The notes under the pieces were generated by a model that worked only from the letters and a program-made list of their open reading frames with translations, was not told the origin of the DNA and made no database searches. The position numbers were made by a program, and so were the translations under genes. Shown piece by piece: positions 46,467-55,580 of a stretch of 64,000 nucleotides of DNA. Each line of letters begins with the position of its first letter. The first letter of the stretch is position 1. Origin of the DNA: Gordonia sp. SL306 (GTDB lineage Bacteria; Actinomycetota; Actinomycetes; Mycobacteriales; Mycobacteriaceae); the NCBI RefSeq assembly GCF_026625785.1, contig NZ_CP113063.1, positions 682,001 to 746,000 on the forward strand, read 5' to 3'.

Positions 46467-46513
46467 TCTCACCGACCCGATCCGTCGACTCGCCAATTCC
46501 CCCAAGGACTTCC

Positions 46514-48304
46514 ATGACCTCCGCCACCCTCGCCGCTCCTGCCGCGGCCGACCCGGGTCCCGATCCCGGGTACAAATGGATCGCGCTGTCCAACACCACT
46601 TTGGGCATGCTGATCGCCACCATCAACAGCTCGATCGTCCTGATCGCCCTCCCGGACATCTTCCGCGGGATTCACGTCAACCCGTTGCTCCCCGAGAACA
46701 CCAGCTACCTGCTGTGGATGATGATGGGCTTCCTGGTGGTCACCGCCGTGCTGGTGGTGAGCTTCGGACGCCTCGGCGACATGTTCGGTCGCGCCCGCAT
46801 GTACAACTTGGGTTTCGCGATCTTCACCGTCTCGTCGGTCTTTCTCGCCATCACCTGGTTCGACGGCAGCGCCGCCGCGATCTGGCTCATCGCCTGGCGC
46901 ATCGTCCAGGGCGTCGGCGGCGCCTTTCTGATGGCGAACTCGTCGGCGATCCTCACCGACGCCTTTCCCGCCGACCAGCGCGGACTCGCGCTCGGCATCA
47001 ACGGCGTCGCCGCGATCGCCGGCTCGTTCCTCGGCCTGTTGGTGGGCGGCATCCTCGCGCCCATCCACTGGAACCTCGTCTTCCTCGTGTCGGTGCCCTT
47101 CGGCGTCATCGGGACCATCTGGGCCTACCTCAAACTGCGCGACACCGGTGTGCGCCGCCGCGCGCAGATGGACTGGTGGGGCAACATCACCTTCGCGGTC
47201 GGGCTCGTGGCCGTGCTCGTCGGCATCACCTACGGCATCCAGCCGTACGGCGGACACAGCATGGGCTGGTCCAGCCCGATGGTGCTGTCGTGCCTGATCG
47301 GCGGCACCCTCATGCTGGTCGCCTTCGTGTTCATCGAGACACAGGTGCCGAGCCCGCTGTTCAACCTGCACCTGTTCGCCAACCGCTCGTTCACCTTCGG
47401 CAACATCGCCAACCTCATGTCGTCGATCGGCCGTGGCGGACTGCAGTTCATCCTCATCATCTGGCTCCAGGGGATCTGGCTCCCCCAGCACGGGTACAAC
47501 TTCGAGCAGACGCCACTCTGGTCAGCCATCTACATGATCCCGATCACCATCGGATTCCTGCTGACCGCACCGCTGTCGGGCGCTCTGTCGGACCGATTGG
47601 GCACCAAATGGTTCACCACCACCGGCATGCTCATCACCGCGGGGACATTCGCCGCGCTCATCGCGATGCCGGTCGACTTCTCCTACCCCACGTTCGCAAT
47701 CGTGTTGTTCCTCAACGGCGTCGGCATGGGTATGTTCTCGTCGCCGAACCGCGCCGAGGTGATGAACAGCCTGCCCGCGGACGCCCGTGGCGCCGGATCG
47801 GGCATGATGACGACCTTCCAGAACGCCGCCATGGTGCTGTCGATCGGACTGTTCTTCAGTCTGATGATCAGCGGACTCTCGGCTCATCTGCCGGCAACGA
47901 TGGGCGCCGGACTCACCGCGAACGGGGTGCCACCGGTGCAAGCCGACCAGATCGCGCACCTGCCGGCGGTCGCCGTCCTCTTCGCCGCCTTCCTCGGTTA
48001 CAACCCGGTGGAACAACTGCTCGGCCCGCAACTGTCGAGCCTGCCGCAGGGTAATCAGGACACGCTGACCGGACTGGACTTCTTCCCCCACCTCATCAGC
48101 AGTCCGTTCGCCGACGGCCTCAGCGCCGCTTTCACCTTCGCGATCGTGTGTTGCGTGATCGGTGCGCTCGCATCTTTGTTCACCAGCGGCCGCAGGTCGA
48201 AGGCCGGCGAACTCGAGGAGATCGACGAGGAGACCTCCGGCGGGGCGACCGCAGACGTCGTCGAGCCGGTCACGTCCGAACTCTCGCCGCCGCTTCGGTC
48301 GTGA
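46514..48304 (+). CDS. MFS drug transporter, DHA2 (14-helix) family
   Basis: 596 residues, about 14 membrane segments. Motif A-like GRLGDMFGRARMYNLGF, motif C-like GSFLGLLVGG, and a long tail rich in Glu. It exports drugs or lipophilic compounds by proton exchange in the cell membrane. It is probably controlled by the MarR gene immediately before it. Confidence 0.93.
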   Translation: MTSATLAAPAAADPGPDPGYKWIALSNTTLGMLIATINSSIVLIALPDIFRGIHVNPLLPENTSYLLWMMMGFLVVTAVLVVSFGRLGDMFGRARMYNLGFAIFTVSSVFLAITWFDGSAAAIWLIAWRIVQGVGGAFLMANSSAILTDAFPADQRGLALGINGVAAIAGSFLGLLVGGILAPIHWNLVFLVSVPFGVIGTIWAYLKLRDTGVRRRAQMDWWGNITFAVGLVAVLVGITYGIQPYGGHSMGWSSPMVLSCLIGGTLMLVAFVFIETQVPSPLFNLHLFANRSFTFGNIANLMSSIGRGGLQFILIIWLQGIWLPQHGYNFEQTPLWSAIYMIPITIGFLLTAPLSGALSDRLGTKWFTTTGMLITAGTFAALIAMPVDFSYPTFAIVLFLNGVGMGMFSSPNRAEVMNSLPADARGAGSGMMTTFQNAAMVLSIGLFFSLMISGLSAHLPATMGAGLTANGVPPVQADQIAHLPAVAVLFAAFLGYNPVEQLLGPQLSSLPQGNQDTLTGLDFFPHLISSPFADGLSAAFTFAIVCCVIGALASLFTSGRRSKAGELEEIDEETSGGATADVVEPVTSELSPPLRS

Positions 48305-48426
48305 CCTCTTGAGCGAGCTCGCGGAGCCGTTCGCGATGCCGGTGCCCAGGCCGCCCTGTGCACCGATGGTCGCGATCGTCGTCGGCCAAGCCGCATGCGA
48401 TCGTCTCGGATCGAGCCGATCGCCCC

Positions 48427-48717
48427 TCAGCCGTGGAACTCGTTCTTCGGCAAGCGCGGTCGCGCTCCGGCAGGCCAACGTCGACCCGGCACGCGCAGCG
48501 TCCATCCGGCCGGCGCCACGGTGAAGTCCATCCACCGACCGTCGCCGAGCCAGAGCGACCACAGGTCCTCGTCGGGAAAATCGCCGATACGCACGAACAG
48601 GTCCTGGCGGCCGACGTGTGCAGTCATCCAGCCCTGGTCGTCGGGATCGTCGACGAAGACCGCCGTCGCGGCGAGCGCCGCCTCCAGGTCGTCGACGCGA
48701 TCGGAGCGTTTGACCAT
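48427..48717 (-). CDS. Hypothetical protein, 96 residues
   Basis: Not recognised. It starts at ATG 48717 with GGGGGAG eight bases upstream and lies 16 bp after the 216-residue gene on the same strand, so they form a pair. It is Trp-rich and soluble (DDQGWMTAHVGRQDLFVRIG then WSLWLGDGRWMDFTV) with no membrane segment or known motif. The C-terminus is basic and Pro-rich. Confidence 0.65.
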   Translation of the reverse strand: MVKRSDRVDDLEAALAATAVFVDDPDDQGWMTAHVGRQDLFVRIGDFPDEDLWSLWLGDGRWMDFTVAPAGWTLRVPGRRWPAGARPRLPKNEFHG

Positions 48718-48733
48718 CTGATCGTCTCCCCCC

Positions 48734-49384
48734 TCAGTCCTCGAAGCGGACCGAGCTGACGGCCGATGCGATCGACCGCCGGAACGTGTCGCCCTCGCGG
48801 GCCGGCGCAGTTCCGGTCGCGTGCAGGAGATACGCGACGTTGCCGCGGCGGTAGGCGGCGTATCGAATTGCGCAATACCAGGTCTGATCGTCACCGACGT
48901 AGGTGCCCGTCTGCATCGACGAGCCCTCGGTCCGGAAGCCCGGTTTCGTTCGGGACGCCTCGTTCTCGGTCCACTCGGGCAGGGCACGCGGTTCGACGAA
49001 GGCGTGATCGATGAGGCGGGAGACATCGGCACCGTGGTCGACGACGAAACGGGTCACCACGACCGCCACTGTTCCGTCGTTGCCGTGGTCGGCGATGAAC
49101 AGCTGGAGGTATCCCGGCGCAGTGGCATGTCGCCAGACGTCGCGGTCGACGTCGATCAGCACCTCACCCGGGATGGATCGCTCATCGGTCACGCGACTGG
49201 CGGTGACCGCCATCCGTTCGAGGCGTTCGAGAATCGGTGTCTCGTCGCCGTCACGTGAGCGGTCGATCCGACGAGCACGCGCCGCCGCGTCGTACGCGAC
49301 CGCATACGGTCGCAGCAGCGTCGGCTCCACCAACCGGTTCTCGTCCCGGGATGGGCGGTCGAGGTGATCGGTCTCAGCGGTCAC
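48734..49384 (-). CDS. Hypothetical protein, 216 residues (faintly LpqN-like)
   Basis: Not firmly recognised. No signal peptide or lipobox. The core (VVVTRFVVDHGADVSRLIDHAF, RALPEWTENEASR, MQTGTYVGDDQTWYCAIRYA) has a weak likeness to the LpqN/LpqT lipoprotein fold, but without the export signal. The start ATG 49384 has no obvious ribosome site. It is paired with the 96-residue gene downstream. Confidence 0.65.
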   Translation of the reverse strand: MTAETDHLDRPSRDENRLVEPTLLRPYAVAYDAAARARRIDRSRDGDETPILERLERMAVTASRVTDERSIPGEVLIDVDRDVWRHATAPGYLQLFIADHGNDGTVAVVVTRFVVDHGADVSRLIDHAFVEPRALPEWTENEASRTKPGFRTEGSSMQTGTYVGDDQTWYCAIRYAAYRRGNVAYLLHATGTAPAREGDTFRRSIASAVSSVRFED

Positions 49385-49498
49385 CTCCGGTCACGCACCC
49401 TGCCACCTGCGGCTTCGGCGCGCGTATCCGCGCCCGTCGCGTCCACCCAGTATTCGGCCACCAGCCGAGGATAGTCAGGAGGACCCACCAATGGGTGA

Positions 49499-50008
49499 TC
49501 AACTCAGCGCACGGCGTGTGAGATCCGCGATCTCGTCCGAAAAGGCAACGAGCATAATGGATTCGACAGTTGAATTTGCATCTTTGACAGCCCGAACCTG
49601 CTGGTCGACGGCGTCGTCGAGTGGCCATCCGTAGGCACCACCGGAGATGAGCGGGAAGGCCAGGGATTGCGCACCGATCGCGACCGCCAGACGCAGGCTG
49701 CGGCTGTAGCACGACCGCAACACCTGCGACCGGTCCTCACGGTCGGAGTACACCGGGCCGACCGTGTGGATCACCCAGCGCGCCGGCAGGTCACCGGCCG
49801 TGGTGGCGACGGCGGCACCGGCCTCGAGACCGGACGGCAACGTCGTCTCACGAAGCAGACGGCATTCCCGGAGGATGGCGGGGCCGCCGGCGCGATGAAT
49901 CGCACCGTCGACGCCACCGCCGCCGAGCAACGAGGAGTTCGCGGCGTTGACGATGACGTCGGTACGCACCGAAGTGATGTCACCGGTGACGACGTCGATA
50001 CCGCTCAT
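49499..50008 (-). CDS. Macro-domain protein (ADP-ribose binding/hydrolysis)
   Basis: 169 residues, a stand-alone MacroD-type domain. ADP-ribose contacts are VNAANSSLLGGGGVDGAIHRAGG (in parts NAANSSLLGGGG and DGAIHRAGG) and FPLISGGAYGWP. It removes or binds ADP-ribose or O-acetyl-ADP-ribose. ATG 50008. Confidence 0.94.
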   Translation of the reverse strand: MSGIDVVTGDITSVRTDVIVNAANSSLLGGGGVDGAIHRAGGPAILRECRLLRETTLPSGLEAGAAVATTAGDLPARWVIHTVGPVYSDREDRSQVLRSCYSRSLRLAVAIGAQSLAFPLISGGAYGWPLDDAVDQQVRAVKDANSTVESIMLVAFSDEIADLTRRALS

Positions 50009-50029
50009 GTTCCCCGATTGTAGGCGCGC

Positions 50030-50248
50030 CTACAGCGACGAGGAACCGTTCTGATGTTTGCCCGACTTGGACCGGTAGAGCATGTAGCCGCCGTAGATCG
50101 CCAGGCCGAACAGCGCAATCCAGAAGAGTCCCTTCAGAAGTGGGCCGACCATCGCGAGGGCGAGGAGCACCACCGCGATGATGCCGAGCACTTTCCAGAA
50201 GCCGAGTCCGTTGCCGGTCATGTTTGTGGGGGTTGTTGGTGTGGTCAT
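50030..50248 (-). CDS. Small membrane protein, 72 residues
   Basis: ATG 50248 with GGAG very close upstream; the first Met could also be codon 10. Two adjacent hydrophobic helices (FWKVLGIIAVVLLALAMVG and GLFWIALFGLAIYGGYMLY) and a short polar tail. Unrecognised; resembles small actinobacterial membrane proteins of unknown role. Confidence 0.65.
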   Translation of the reverse strand: MTTPTTPTNMTGNGLGFWKVLGIIAVVLLALAMVGPLLKGLFWIALFGLAIYGGYMLYRSKSGKHQNGSSSL

Positions 50249-50341
50249 GACTCCACTGTGGACTTCCCGCGGCCGGAAATCATCAGGTGACGGTCGAATT
50301 CGGGGAAAGATCAGGGGCTTCCCTGACTCGCCGTCGCGCAC

Positions 50342-50827
50342 TCATCGCGACGCCGACCGCCCGAGCCGCGCCGGCTCGGTGTACGAGCAGCCGAGATCGC
50401 CCGGAGACGGGAAGCCGCAGCGGTCCCGAAACCATGCGACACCGATCTCGGCGACGCGGCGACGGGAACGGCTCATCAGGTATCCGTGGGTGCACTCGTC
50501 GAAGACGTCGTCGTAGAACCAGGTGTCGAGCGCGGTGCGCGGCACGCTGAACGACGCGAGCAGCGGCGCCGACATGACCACGGTGGAGAGCCGGAGCAGG
50601 AAGGTCTCCGAGCTCAGCGACTGGATCTGTGCGCATTCGACGTCGTCGGTGTCGTCGACCCGGACGCCGGCCGGGCCGATGTCCAGGATGGCGGCGCGGG
50701 GCATCTCCGCCATCGATTGCACGAGCCACCGTTCCATCGCATCCCAGGTCATCGTCGGCGAAGCACCGGTCCCGCCCGACTCCATGCCGTGCATGTCCGG
50801 ATGGGGATCTGGTTGCTGCGCGTTCAC
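50342..50827 (-). CDS. Hypothetical protein, 161 residues
   Basis: Unrecognised soluble protein. The start is GTG 50827 with AGGAGG five bases upstream, a better choice than the long ATG at 51259, which would run through the Nudix gene. The sequence alternates short strands and helices (AILDIGPAGVRV, LLRLSTVVMSAPLLASF, YLMSRSRRRVAEIGVAWFRDR). It could be a small alpha/beta chaperone-like fold, but I cannot name the family. It is divergent from the Nudix gene. Confidence 0.65.
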   Translation of the reverse strand: MNAQQPDPHPDMHGMESGGTGASPTMTWDAMERWLVQSMAEMPRAAILDIGPAGVRVDDTDDVECAQIQSLSSETFLLRLSTVVMSAPLLASFSVPRTALDTWFYDDVFDECTHGYLMSRSRRRVAEIGVAWFRDRCGFPSPGDLGCSYTEPARLGRSASR

Positions 50828-50908
50828 GGGCACCTCCTGTGGTCGGGATGGCGTCAGTGAATCACCGGCCACCGACAGTCTCCGTCGCCCGCCGGTCGTG
50901 TTGGCAGG

Positions 50909-51391
50909 ATGGATTCCGTGCCCATCCCAGATTTCATCCGTGACCTGCGCCGCCACATCGGACACGAACCTCTCTGGCTGTCCGGTGTCAGTGCGGTGGT
51001 GCTCGACGGCACCGGACGCATCCTGCTCACCCATCGTGCGGACACGCATGAATGGGCGGTGGTGTCCGGTGTCCTCGAACCCGGGGAGGAGCCCGCTCAA
51101 GCGGTGCTGCGCGAGGTCGCCGAGGAGACCGGCATCCGGGCCGAGCTGGTGCGCCTGACCAGCGTTGACGTGACGCCGATGATCACCTACCCCAACGGCG
51201 ACCACTCGCAGTACCTCGACGTCTGTTTCCTCGCCCGCCACGTGGACGGTGAACCGCACGCAGCCGACGACGAGAACACCGACGTCGCCTGGTTTCCCGC
51301 GGACGACCTACCCGAGGACCTCGCCGAGACGTCGCGGCTCCGCATCCAGAACGCGCTCCGCGACGATCCGGCGGCGTGGTTCCGCCGGTAG
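50909..51391 (+). CDS. Nudix hydrolase
   Basis: 160 residues. The complete Nudix box runs from GVLEPGEEPAQ to AVLREVAEETGI (G-x5-E-x7-R-E-U-x-E-E-x-G-U). It hydrolyses a nucleoside diphosphate linked to an unknown moiety. ATG 50909; GTG 50918 is possible and has AGGA nine bases upstream. Confidence 0.93.
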   Translation: MDSVPIPDFIRDLRRHIGHEPLWLSGVSAVVLDGTGRILLTHRADTHEWAVVSGVLEPGEEPAQAVLREVAEETGIRAELVRLTSVDVTPMITYPNGDHSQYLDVCFLARHVDGEPHAADDENTDVAWFPADDLPEDLAETSRLRIQNALRDDPAAWFRR

Positions 51392-51419
51392 TCCGGGCGG
51401 GTCCGTCGACCCGAATGCG

Positions 51420-51956
51420 TCAGGGCTGCGGCGATCCGGCGTCACCGGTCACCGATTGCCGGATCGCCAGGTAGTAGTCGCGCTGCGCCGGGTAGTAGTC
51501 GTCGAAATCGATGGCGTCCGGATCGGAACCGTCGATCGCGGCCGACAACCGGTCCAGGTAGTACTCCCAGCCCGGTCCGGTGTTCTCGATCGTCGATGGA
51601 TCGTCGATGATCTGGCTGAGCACCAGCGTCGTGACCCCGTCGGCCTCGGACAGTTCGACGATCAGATCCCAGGTGCCGAAGTCATCGGTGGTGTGCACCC
51701 GCAGCACCCGAGGCGGCTCGCAGCGACGGATCTCGTACCGGGTGGGCGACATGTTCTCCTCCCCCTCGGCGTTCATGGTGAAGTCGACGTGGCCGCTGAG
51801 CGGGTCACCGCTGTAGAAACCGATCCACCGGGCCAGTCGATCGGATTCGGTGACCGCCGCCCACACGTCGTCGATACCGGCACGAAACGTACGGGTGAAC
51901 GCCACGGCGTCCCCTTCGGCGCGGGCGAGGTGACGGCCGGACGGATCTGTGGTCAT
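51420..51956 (-). CDS. SRPBCC/AHSA1 family protein
   Basis: 178 residues with the AHSA1 pattern: FTRTFRAGIDDVWAAVTESDRLARWIG (split) near the start and a late IIDDPSTIENTGPGWEYYLDRL. A hydrophobic ligand-binding START-like fold. Its ATG overlaps the ArsR stop (ATGA), the common actinobacterial ArsR-SRPBCC pairing. Confidence 0.92.
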   Translation of the reverse strand: MTTDPSGRHLARAEGDAVAFTRTFRAGIDDVWAAVTESDRLARWIGFYSGDPLSGHVDFTMNAEGEENMSPTRYEIRRCEPPRVLRVHTTDDFGTWDLIVELSEADGVTTLVLSQIIDDPSTIENTGPGWEYYLDRLSAAIDGSDPDAIDFDDYYPAQRDYYLAIRQSVTGDAGSPQP

Positions 51957-52363
51957 GCGGAATCCTCCTGTCGGTCGACCGCCGCCCTGCGACGGTCGCG
52001 CCTGGTGCGATACACCTCGGTGTCGAGGGCATCGAGCATCTCTTCGTCGATCCTCGATCGGCTGGTGCCCGCCCGTCTGGCGCCGGGCGACGTGTCGGGG
52101 CGCGAACCGAGTTCTGCCAGGAACGTCCGGACGTCCTCCAGCGGTGCCGGATCGAGGCGGTAGTGACGTTCCCGGCCCCGCTCGGTGACGTCGGCCAGCC
52201 CCGCGGCTGCGAGTATCCGCAGGTGGCGGCTGATGGCGGGCCGGGAGATCGGGTGCTCGCCTGCGAGGGTGTCGGTGATGTCGACGACCCGGCAGGGACC
52301 GTCGGCCAGCATCCCGAGGATTTGGCGACGGACCGGATCTGCGATCGCATCGAAGACGCCCAT
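51953..52363 (-). CDS. ArsR family regulator
   Basis: 136 residues from ATG 52363 (MGVFDAIADPVRRQILGML). Winged helix with HPISRPAISRHLRILAAAGLA. No metal-binding Cys set, so the effector is not arsenic-like. A perfect 7-bp inverted repeat sits 8 bp upstream, matching self-repression. Confidence 0.93.
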   Translation of the reverse strand: MGVFDAIADPVRRQILGMLADGPCRVVDITDTLAGEHPISRPAISRHLRILAAAGLADVTERGRERHYRLDPAPLEDVRTFLAELGSRPDTSPGARRAGTSRSRIDEEMLDALDTEVYRTRRDRRRAAVDRQEDSA

Positions 52364-52371
52364 ACGAGGAA

Positions 52372-52391
52372 TGGTAACTGATCGGTTACCA
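52372..52391. promoter_or_regulatory. Candidate ArsR operator
   Basis: TGGTAAC-TGATCG-GTTACCA, a perfect 7-bp inverted repeat with a 6-base spacer, between the arsR start (52363) and the divergent quinone reductase gene (52488). Confidence 0.65.
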
Positions 52392-52487
52392 ATTGCACCA
52401 CAGCCCGACGACAGGACCCTCGGGCGTGACGACGCCGGCCGACTTCGGATCGGAATACTCGCCCCGGTCCGTACCCTTGGAACAGAC

Positions 52488-53417
52488 ATGGCCAAGAGAT
52501 TCGTCGCGACCGCCTATGGCGACCCTGCTGATGTGCTCGAGTATGTCGATCACGAGATTCCGGCCCCGGCGTCGGGACAGGTGGTCGTGCAGACGCGGGC
52601 CATCGGGATGAACCCGGTCGACGTCAAGTCCGTCCGCGGCCAGACCGGCACCGACGGGTCGAAACTGCCCCTCGCGATCGGCTACGAGCTCGCCGGAACG
52701 GTGACCGCGGTCGGCGACGTCGCAGGTCCCTTCGCGGTGGGTGACGAGGTCATCGTCTACCGCGCTCGCGGCGCGTACGCCGACAGCGTGCTCGCGAACG
52801 TCCGCGCCGTTCATCCGCGACCTGCCGAACTCGACGTCGAGCGCGCAGCCGGGCTCCTCCTCGTCGGGGTCACCGCGGCCGATGCCGTGCGTACCGCAGA
52901 CGTGACCGAATCCGATGTGGTTCTCGTCCACGGCGGTTCCGGCGCGGTCGGCTCGATCGCCGTGCAGCTCGCGGTGACGGCGGGTGCGACCGTCATCGCC
53001 ACCGCGAGTGCCGCCAACCACGAACATGTGCGCGCACTCGGTGCGACCCCGGTGGCCTACGGCGACGGACTCCTCGAGCGCATCGCGGCGCTCACGCCTG
53101 CGCCGGTCACCGCCGTGATCGACACGGTGGGCAACGACGAGGCCATCGACACCTCACTCACCCTGGTCGACAACCCGGGGAGGATCGTCAGCATCGCCGC
53201 CTTCGCACGCGCTGCCGACGGCATCGTCCTGGTGAACGGCAGCACACCGGAGAGCAGACGATATCGGGCCGAAGCCGTCGAGGGTCTCATCGCCGGCGCC
53301 GCGGCGGGAACACTCGTCACCGAGGTGGCCGCGACCTTCCCGCTCACTGACGCCGCGACCGCACTCATCGAACTCGAACGCACACATCCACGGGGCAAGT
53401 TCATCCTGCTGCCGTGA
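52488..53417 (+). CDS. NADPH:quinone reductase-like MDR oxidoreductase
   Basis: 309 residues, zinc-free MDR. GMNPVDVKSVRG and a Rossmann VLVHGGSGAVGSIAVQLAV (QOR-type AGxGG variant). It reduces quinones or enones with NADPH. ATG 52488; a TACCCT -10-like box ends 10 bases before it, so the leader may be very short. It is divergent from arsR and could be under the same operator. Confidence 0.9.
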   Translation: MAKRFVATAYGDPADVLEYVDHEIPAPASGQVVVQTRAIGMNPVDVKSVRGQTGTDGSKLPLAIGYELAGTVTAVGDVAGPFAVGDEVIVYRARGAYADSVLANVRAVHPRPAELDVERAAGLLLVGVTAADAVRTADVTESDVVLVHGGSGAVGSIAVQLAVTAGATVIATASAANHEHVRALGATPVAYGDGLLERIAALTPAPVTAVIDTVGNDEAIDTSLTLVDNPGRIVSIAAFARAADGIVLVNGSTPESRRYRAEAVEGLIAGAAAGTLVTEVAATFPLTDAATALIELERTHPRGKFILLP

Positions 53418-53456
53418 TCAAACCGAAAGCTGATCCAACCGAAAGGAAGTAGCCGA

Positions 53457-54293
53457 ATGTCGGTTCCCACAATCACTCTCAACAACGGTGTCCAGATCCC
53501 CCAGCTCGGTTTCGGTGTTTTCCAGATCCCGCCGGAGGAGACCGAGGCGGCCACCCTGGCTGCGCTGGAGGTCGGTTACCGCCACATCGACACCGCGGAG
53601 ATGTACGGGAACGAGAAGGGCGTGGGCGCCGCCCTCGCCAAATCGGGGCTCGATCGTCGCGACGTGTTCATCACCAGCAAACTGAACAACGGCTTCCATG
53701 CCTATGACGACGCCCTCAAGGCCGCCGATCAGACCCTCGCCGACCTCGGTCTGGAGCAGATCGACCTGTTCTTGATCCACTGGCCGCTGCCCGGTGTCGG
53801 TGACTATGCCGAGACCTGGCGGGCGCTCGAGAAGTTCCACGGCGACGGCAAAGCGCGAGCGATCGGTGTCTCCAACTTCCAGCGCGCCCACCTCGAGCGG
53901 TTGTTCGCCGAAACCGATGTGGTGCCGGCGGTCAACCAGATCGAGGTTCATCCCTACCTGACACAGAATGCCTTGCGCGCATTCAACTCCGAGCACGACA
54001 TCGCGACCGAGGCGTGGTCGCCGATCGCCCAGGGCGACGTCCTCGACGACCCGGTGCTCGTCAAGATAGCCCAGGAGAAGAACCGCAGCACTGCTCAGGT
54101 CACCTTGCGCTGGCACATCCAGCGCGGCGACATCGTGTTCCCCAAGTCGGTGACCCGCGCACGGGTCGAGGAGAACTTCGCCCTCTTCGATTTCGAGCTG
54201 TCCGCTGAGGACGTGGCTGCCATCGACGGGCTGAACAAGGACCGTCGTCGCGGACCGAACCCCGACGAGTTCAACTACATCCCGGAGAGCTGA
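53457..54293 (+). CDS. Aldo/keto reductase
   Basis: 278 residues, AKR5-like. Catalytic tetrad Asp45, Tyr50 (HIDTAEMYGNE), Lys75 (FITSKLNN) and His108 (FLIHWPLP). NADPH-binding KSVTRARVEENFALFDF late. Reduces aldehydes or keto acids. It follows the quinone reductase by 39 bp on the same strand. Confidence 0.95.
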   Translation: MSVPTITLNNGVQIPQLGFGVFQIPPEETEAATLAALEVGYRHIDTAEMYGNEKGVGAALAKSGLDRRDVFITSKLNNGFHAYDDALKAADQTLADLGLEQIDLFLIHWPLPGVGDYAETWRALEKFHGDGKARAIGVSNFQRAHLERLFAETDVVPAVNQIEVHPYLTQNALRAFNSEHDIATEAWSPIAQGDVLDDPVLVKIAQEKNRSTAQVTLRWHIQRGDIVFPKSVTRARVEENFALFDFELSAEDVAAIDGLNKDRRRGPNPDEFNYIPES

Positions 54294-54360
54294 CCCGCGG
54301 CGTGCCGGAACGATCCGGCCCCGTTCGCACGGCCTCGGCCGCCGGGACCACAATGACCCC

Positions 54361-55545
54361 ATGAGGATCTCCCAGCGCGCCGAGGCCGTCGCGCCGTTCT
54401 ATGCGATGGAGTTCGGCAAGCGTGCCGCCGAACTCGAGGCGGCCGGTCACGACGTCATCAAATTGAGCATCGGTGAGCCCGACTTCGGTGCACCACCGGC
54501 CTTCCTCGCCGCGGTCCGTGAGCTGACCGACGGGCGGCCGCTGACCTATACCGGGGCACTCGGCTTGCCCGAATTGCGCACGGCGATCGCCGGGTTCTGC
54601 GGCACCCGATTCGGCGTGGACGTCGACCCACGGCGAGTGGTCGTCACGTCCGGGGCCTCCGCCGCATTGTTGTTGAGCTGCGCGGCCCTCGTCGATCCGG
54701 GCGACGAGGTCCTCGTCGCCGATCCGTCGTATCCGTGCAACCGGCAGTTCGCGGAGAGCTTCGGCGCTCACGTGCGTCTGGTCCCGACCACCCCGGCGAC
54801 GCGTTTCCAATTGACCGCGGAACTCGTCGCCGACACCTGGGGCGAGCACACCCGGGGAGTGATGGTCGCATCACCGTCCAATCCGACCGGGACGTCGGTG
54901 CCGCACGACGAACTGGTGCGGATCTGCACCGACGTGGCCGACCGCGACGGATGGCGGATCGTCGACGAGATCTATCTCGGCCTGGCCGATCCCGGGCCCG
55001 ACGGCACCGCCCCGACGAGCATCCTGGCCGCAGACCCCGGGGCGATCGTCATCAACAGCTTCTCCAAATACTTCGGGATGACGGGCTGGCGTCTGGGCTG
55101 GTGCATCGTGCCCGACGACCTCGTCCCGGTGATGGAGCGACTGGCGCAGAACTACTACATCTGCCCTCCGACACCGGCGCAGTACGCCGCCCTCGAGTGC
55201 TTCACCGACGAATCGCTCGCCTTGGCCGAGGCCCGCCGCGAGGAGTTCCGTATTCGGCGCGAATTGGTCGTCGACGGCCTGGCGCGGATCGGACTCGATG
55301 TGCCGGTGGTGCCCGACGGCGCGTTCTACGTCTACCTCGACGTCTCGCGGACCGGACTGACGTCGTCGGAGTTCTGTGACCGAGCACTACGCGAGGTACA
55401 CGTGTCCCTCACCCCGGGAAAGGATTTCGGCCACCACACGGCCGACGATCACGTTCGGCTGTCGTACGCGGCATCGACCGACGACCTGACCGAGGGGTTA
55501 CGGCGGCTCGGCGAGTTCGTCGGCACGCTCAGGCCACCTGCCTGA
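54361..55545 (+). CDS. PLP-dependent class I/II aminotransferase
   Basis: 394 residues. Fold-type I with the PLP Lys in NSFSKYFGMTGWRLGW, and SPSNPTGTS and DEIYLGL ahead of it. An aspartate-family-like aminotransferase of unknown substrate. ATG 54361. No clear functional link to neighbours. Confidence 0.94.
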   Translation: MRISQRAEAVAPFYAMEFGKRAAELEAAGHDVIKLSIGEPDFGAPPAFLAAVRELTDGRPLTYTGALGLPELRTAIAGFCGTRFGVDVDPRRVVVTSGASAALLLSCAALVDPGDEVLVADPSYPCNRQFAESFGAHVRLVPTTPATRFQLTAELVADTWGEHTRGVMVASPSNPTGTSVPHDELVRICTDVADRDGWRIVDEIYLGLADPGPDGTAPTSILAADPGAIVINSFSKYFGMTGWRLGWCIVPDDLVPVMERLAQNYYICPPTPAQYAALECFTDESLALAEARREEFRIRRELVVDGLARIGLDVPVVPDGAFYVYLDVSRTGLTSSEFCDRALREVHVSLTPGKDFGHHTADDHVRLSYAASTDDLTEGLRRLGEFVGTLRPPA

Positions 55546-55580
55546 GTCCGACCGTCAGCGCATCGAGGAGGATGACCGCC

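Noticed and set aside
50828-51259. Long form of the 161-residue protein starting at 51259
   Set aside because: It would run antisense through the Nudix gene; GTG 50827 has an AGGAGG site.
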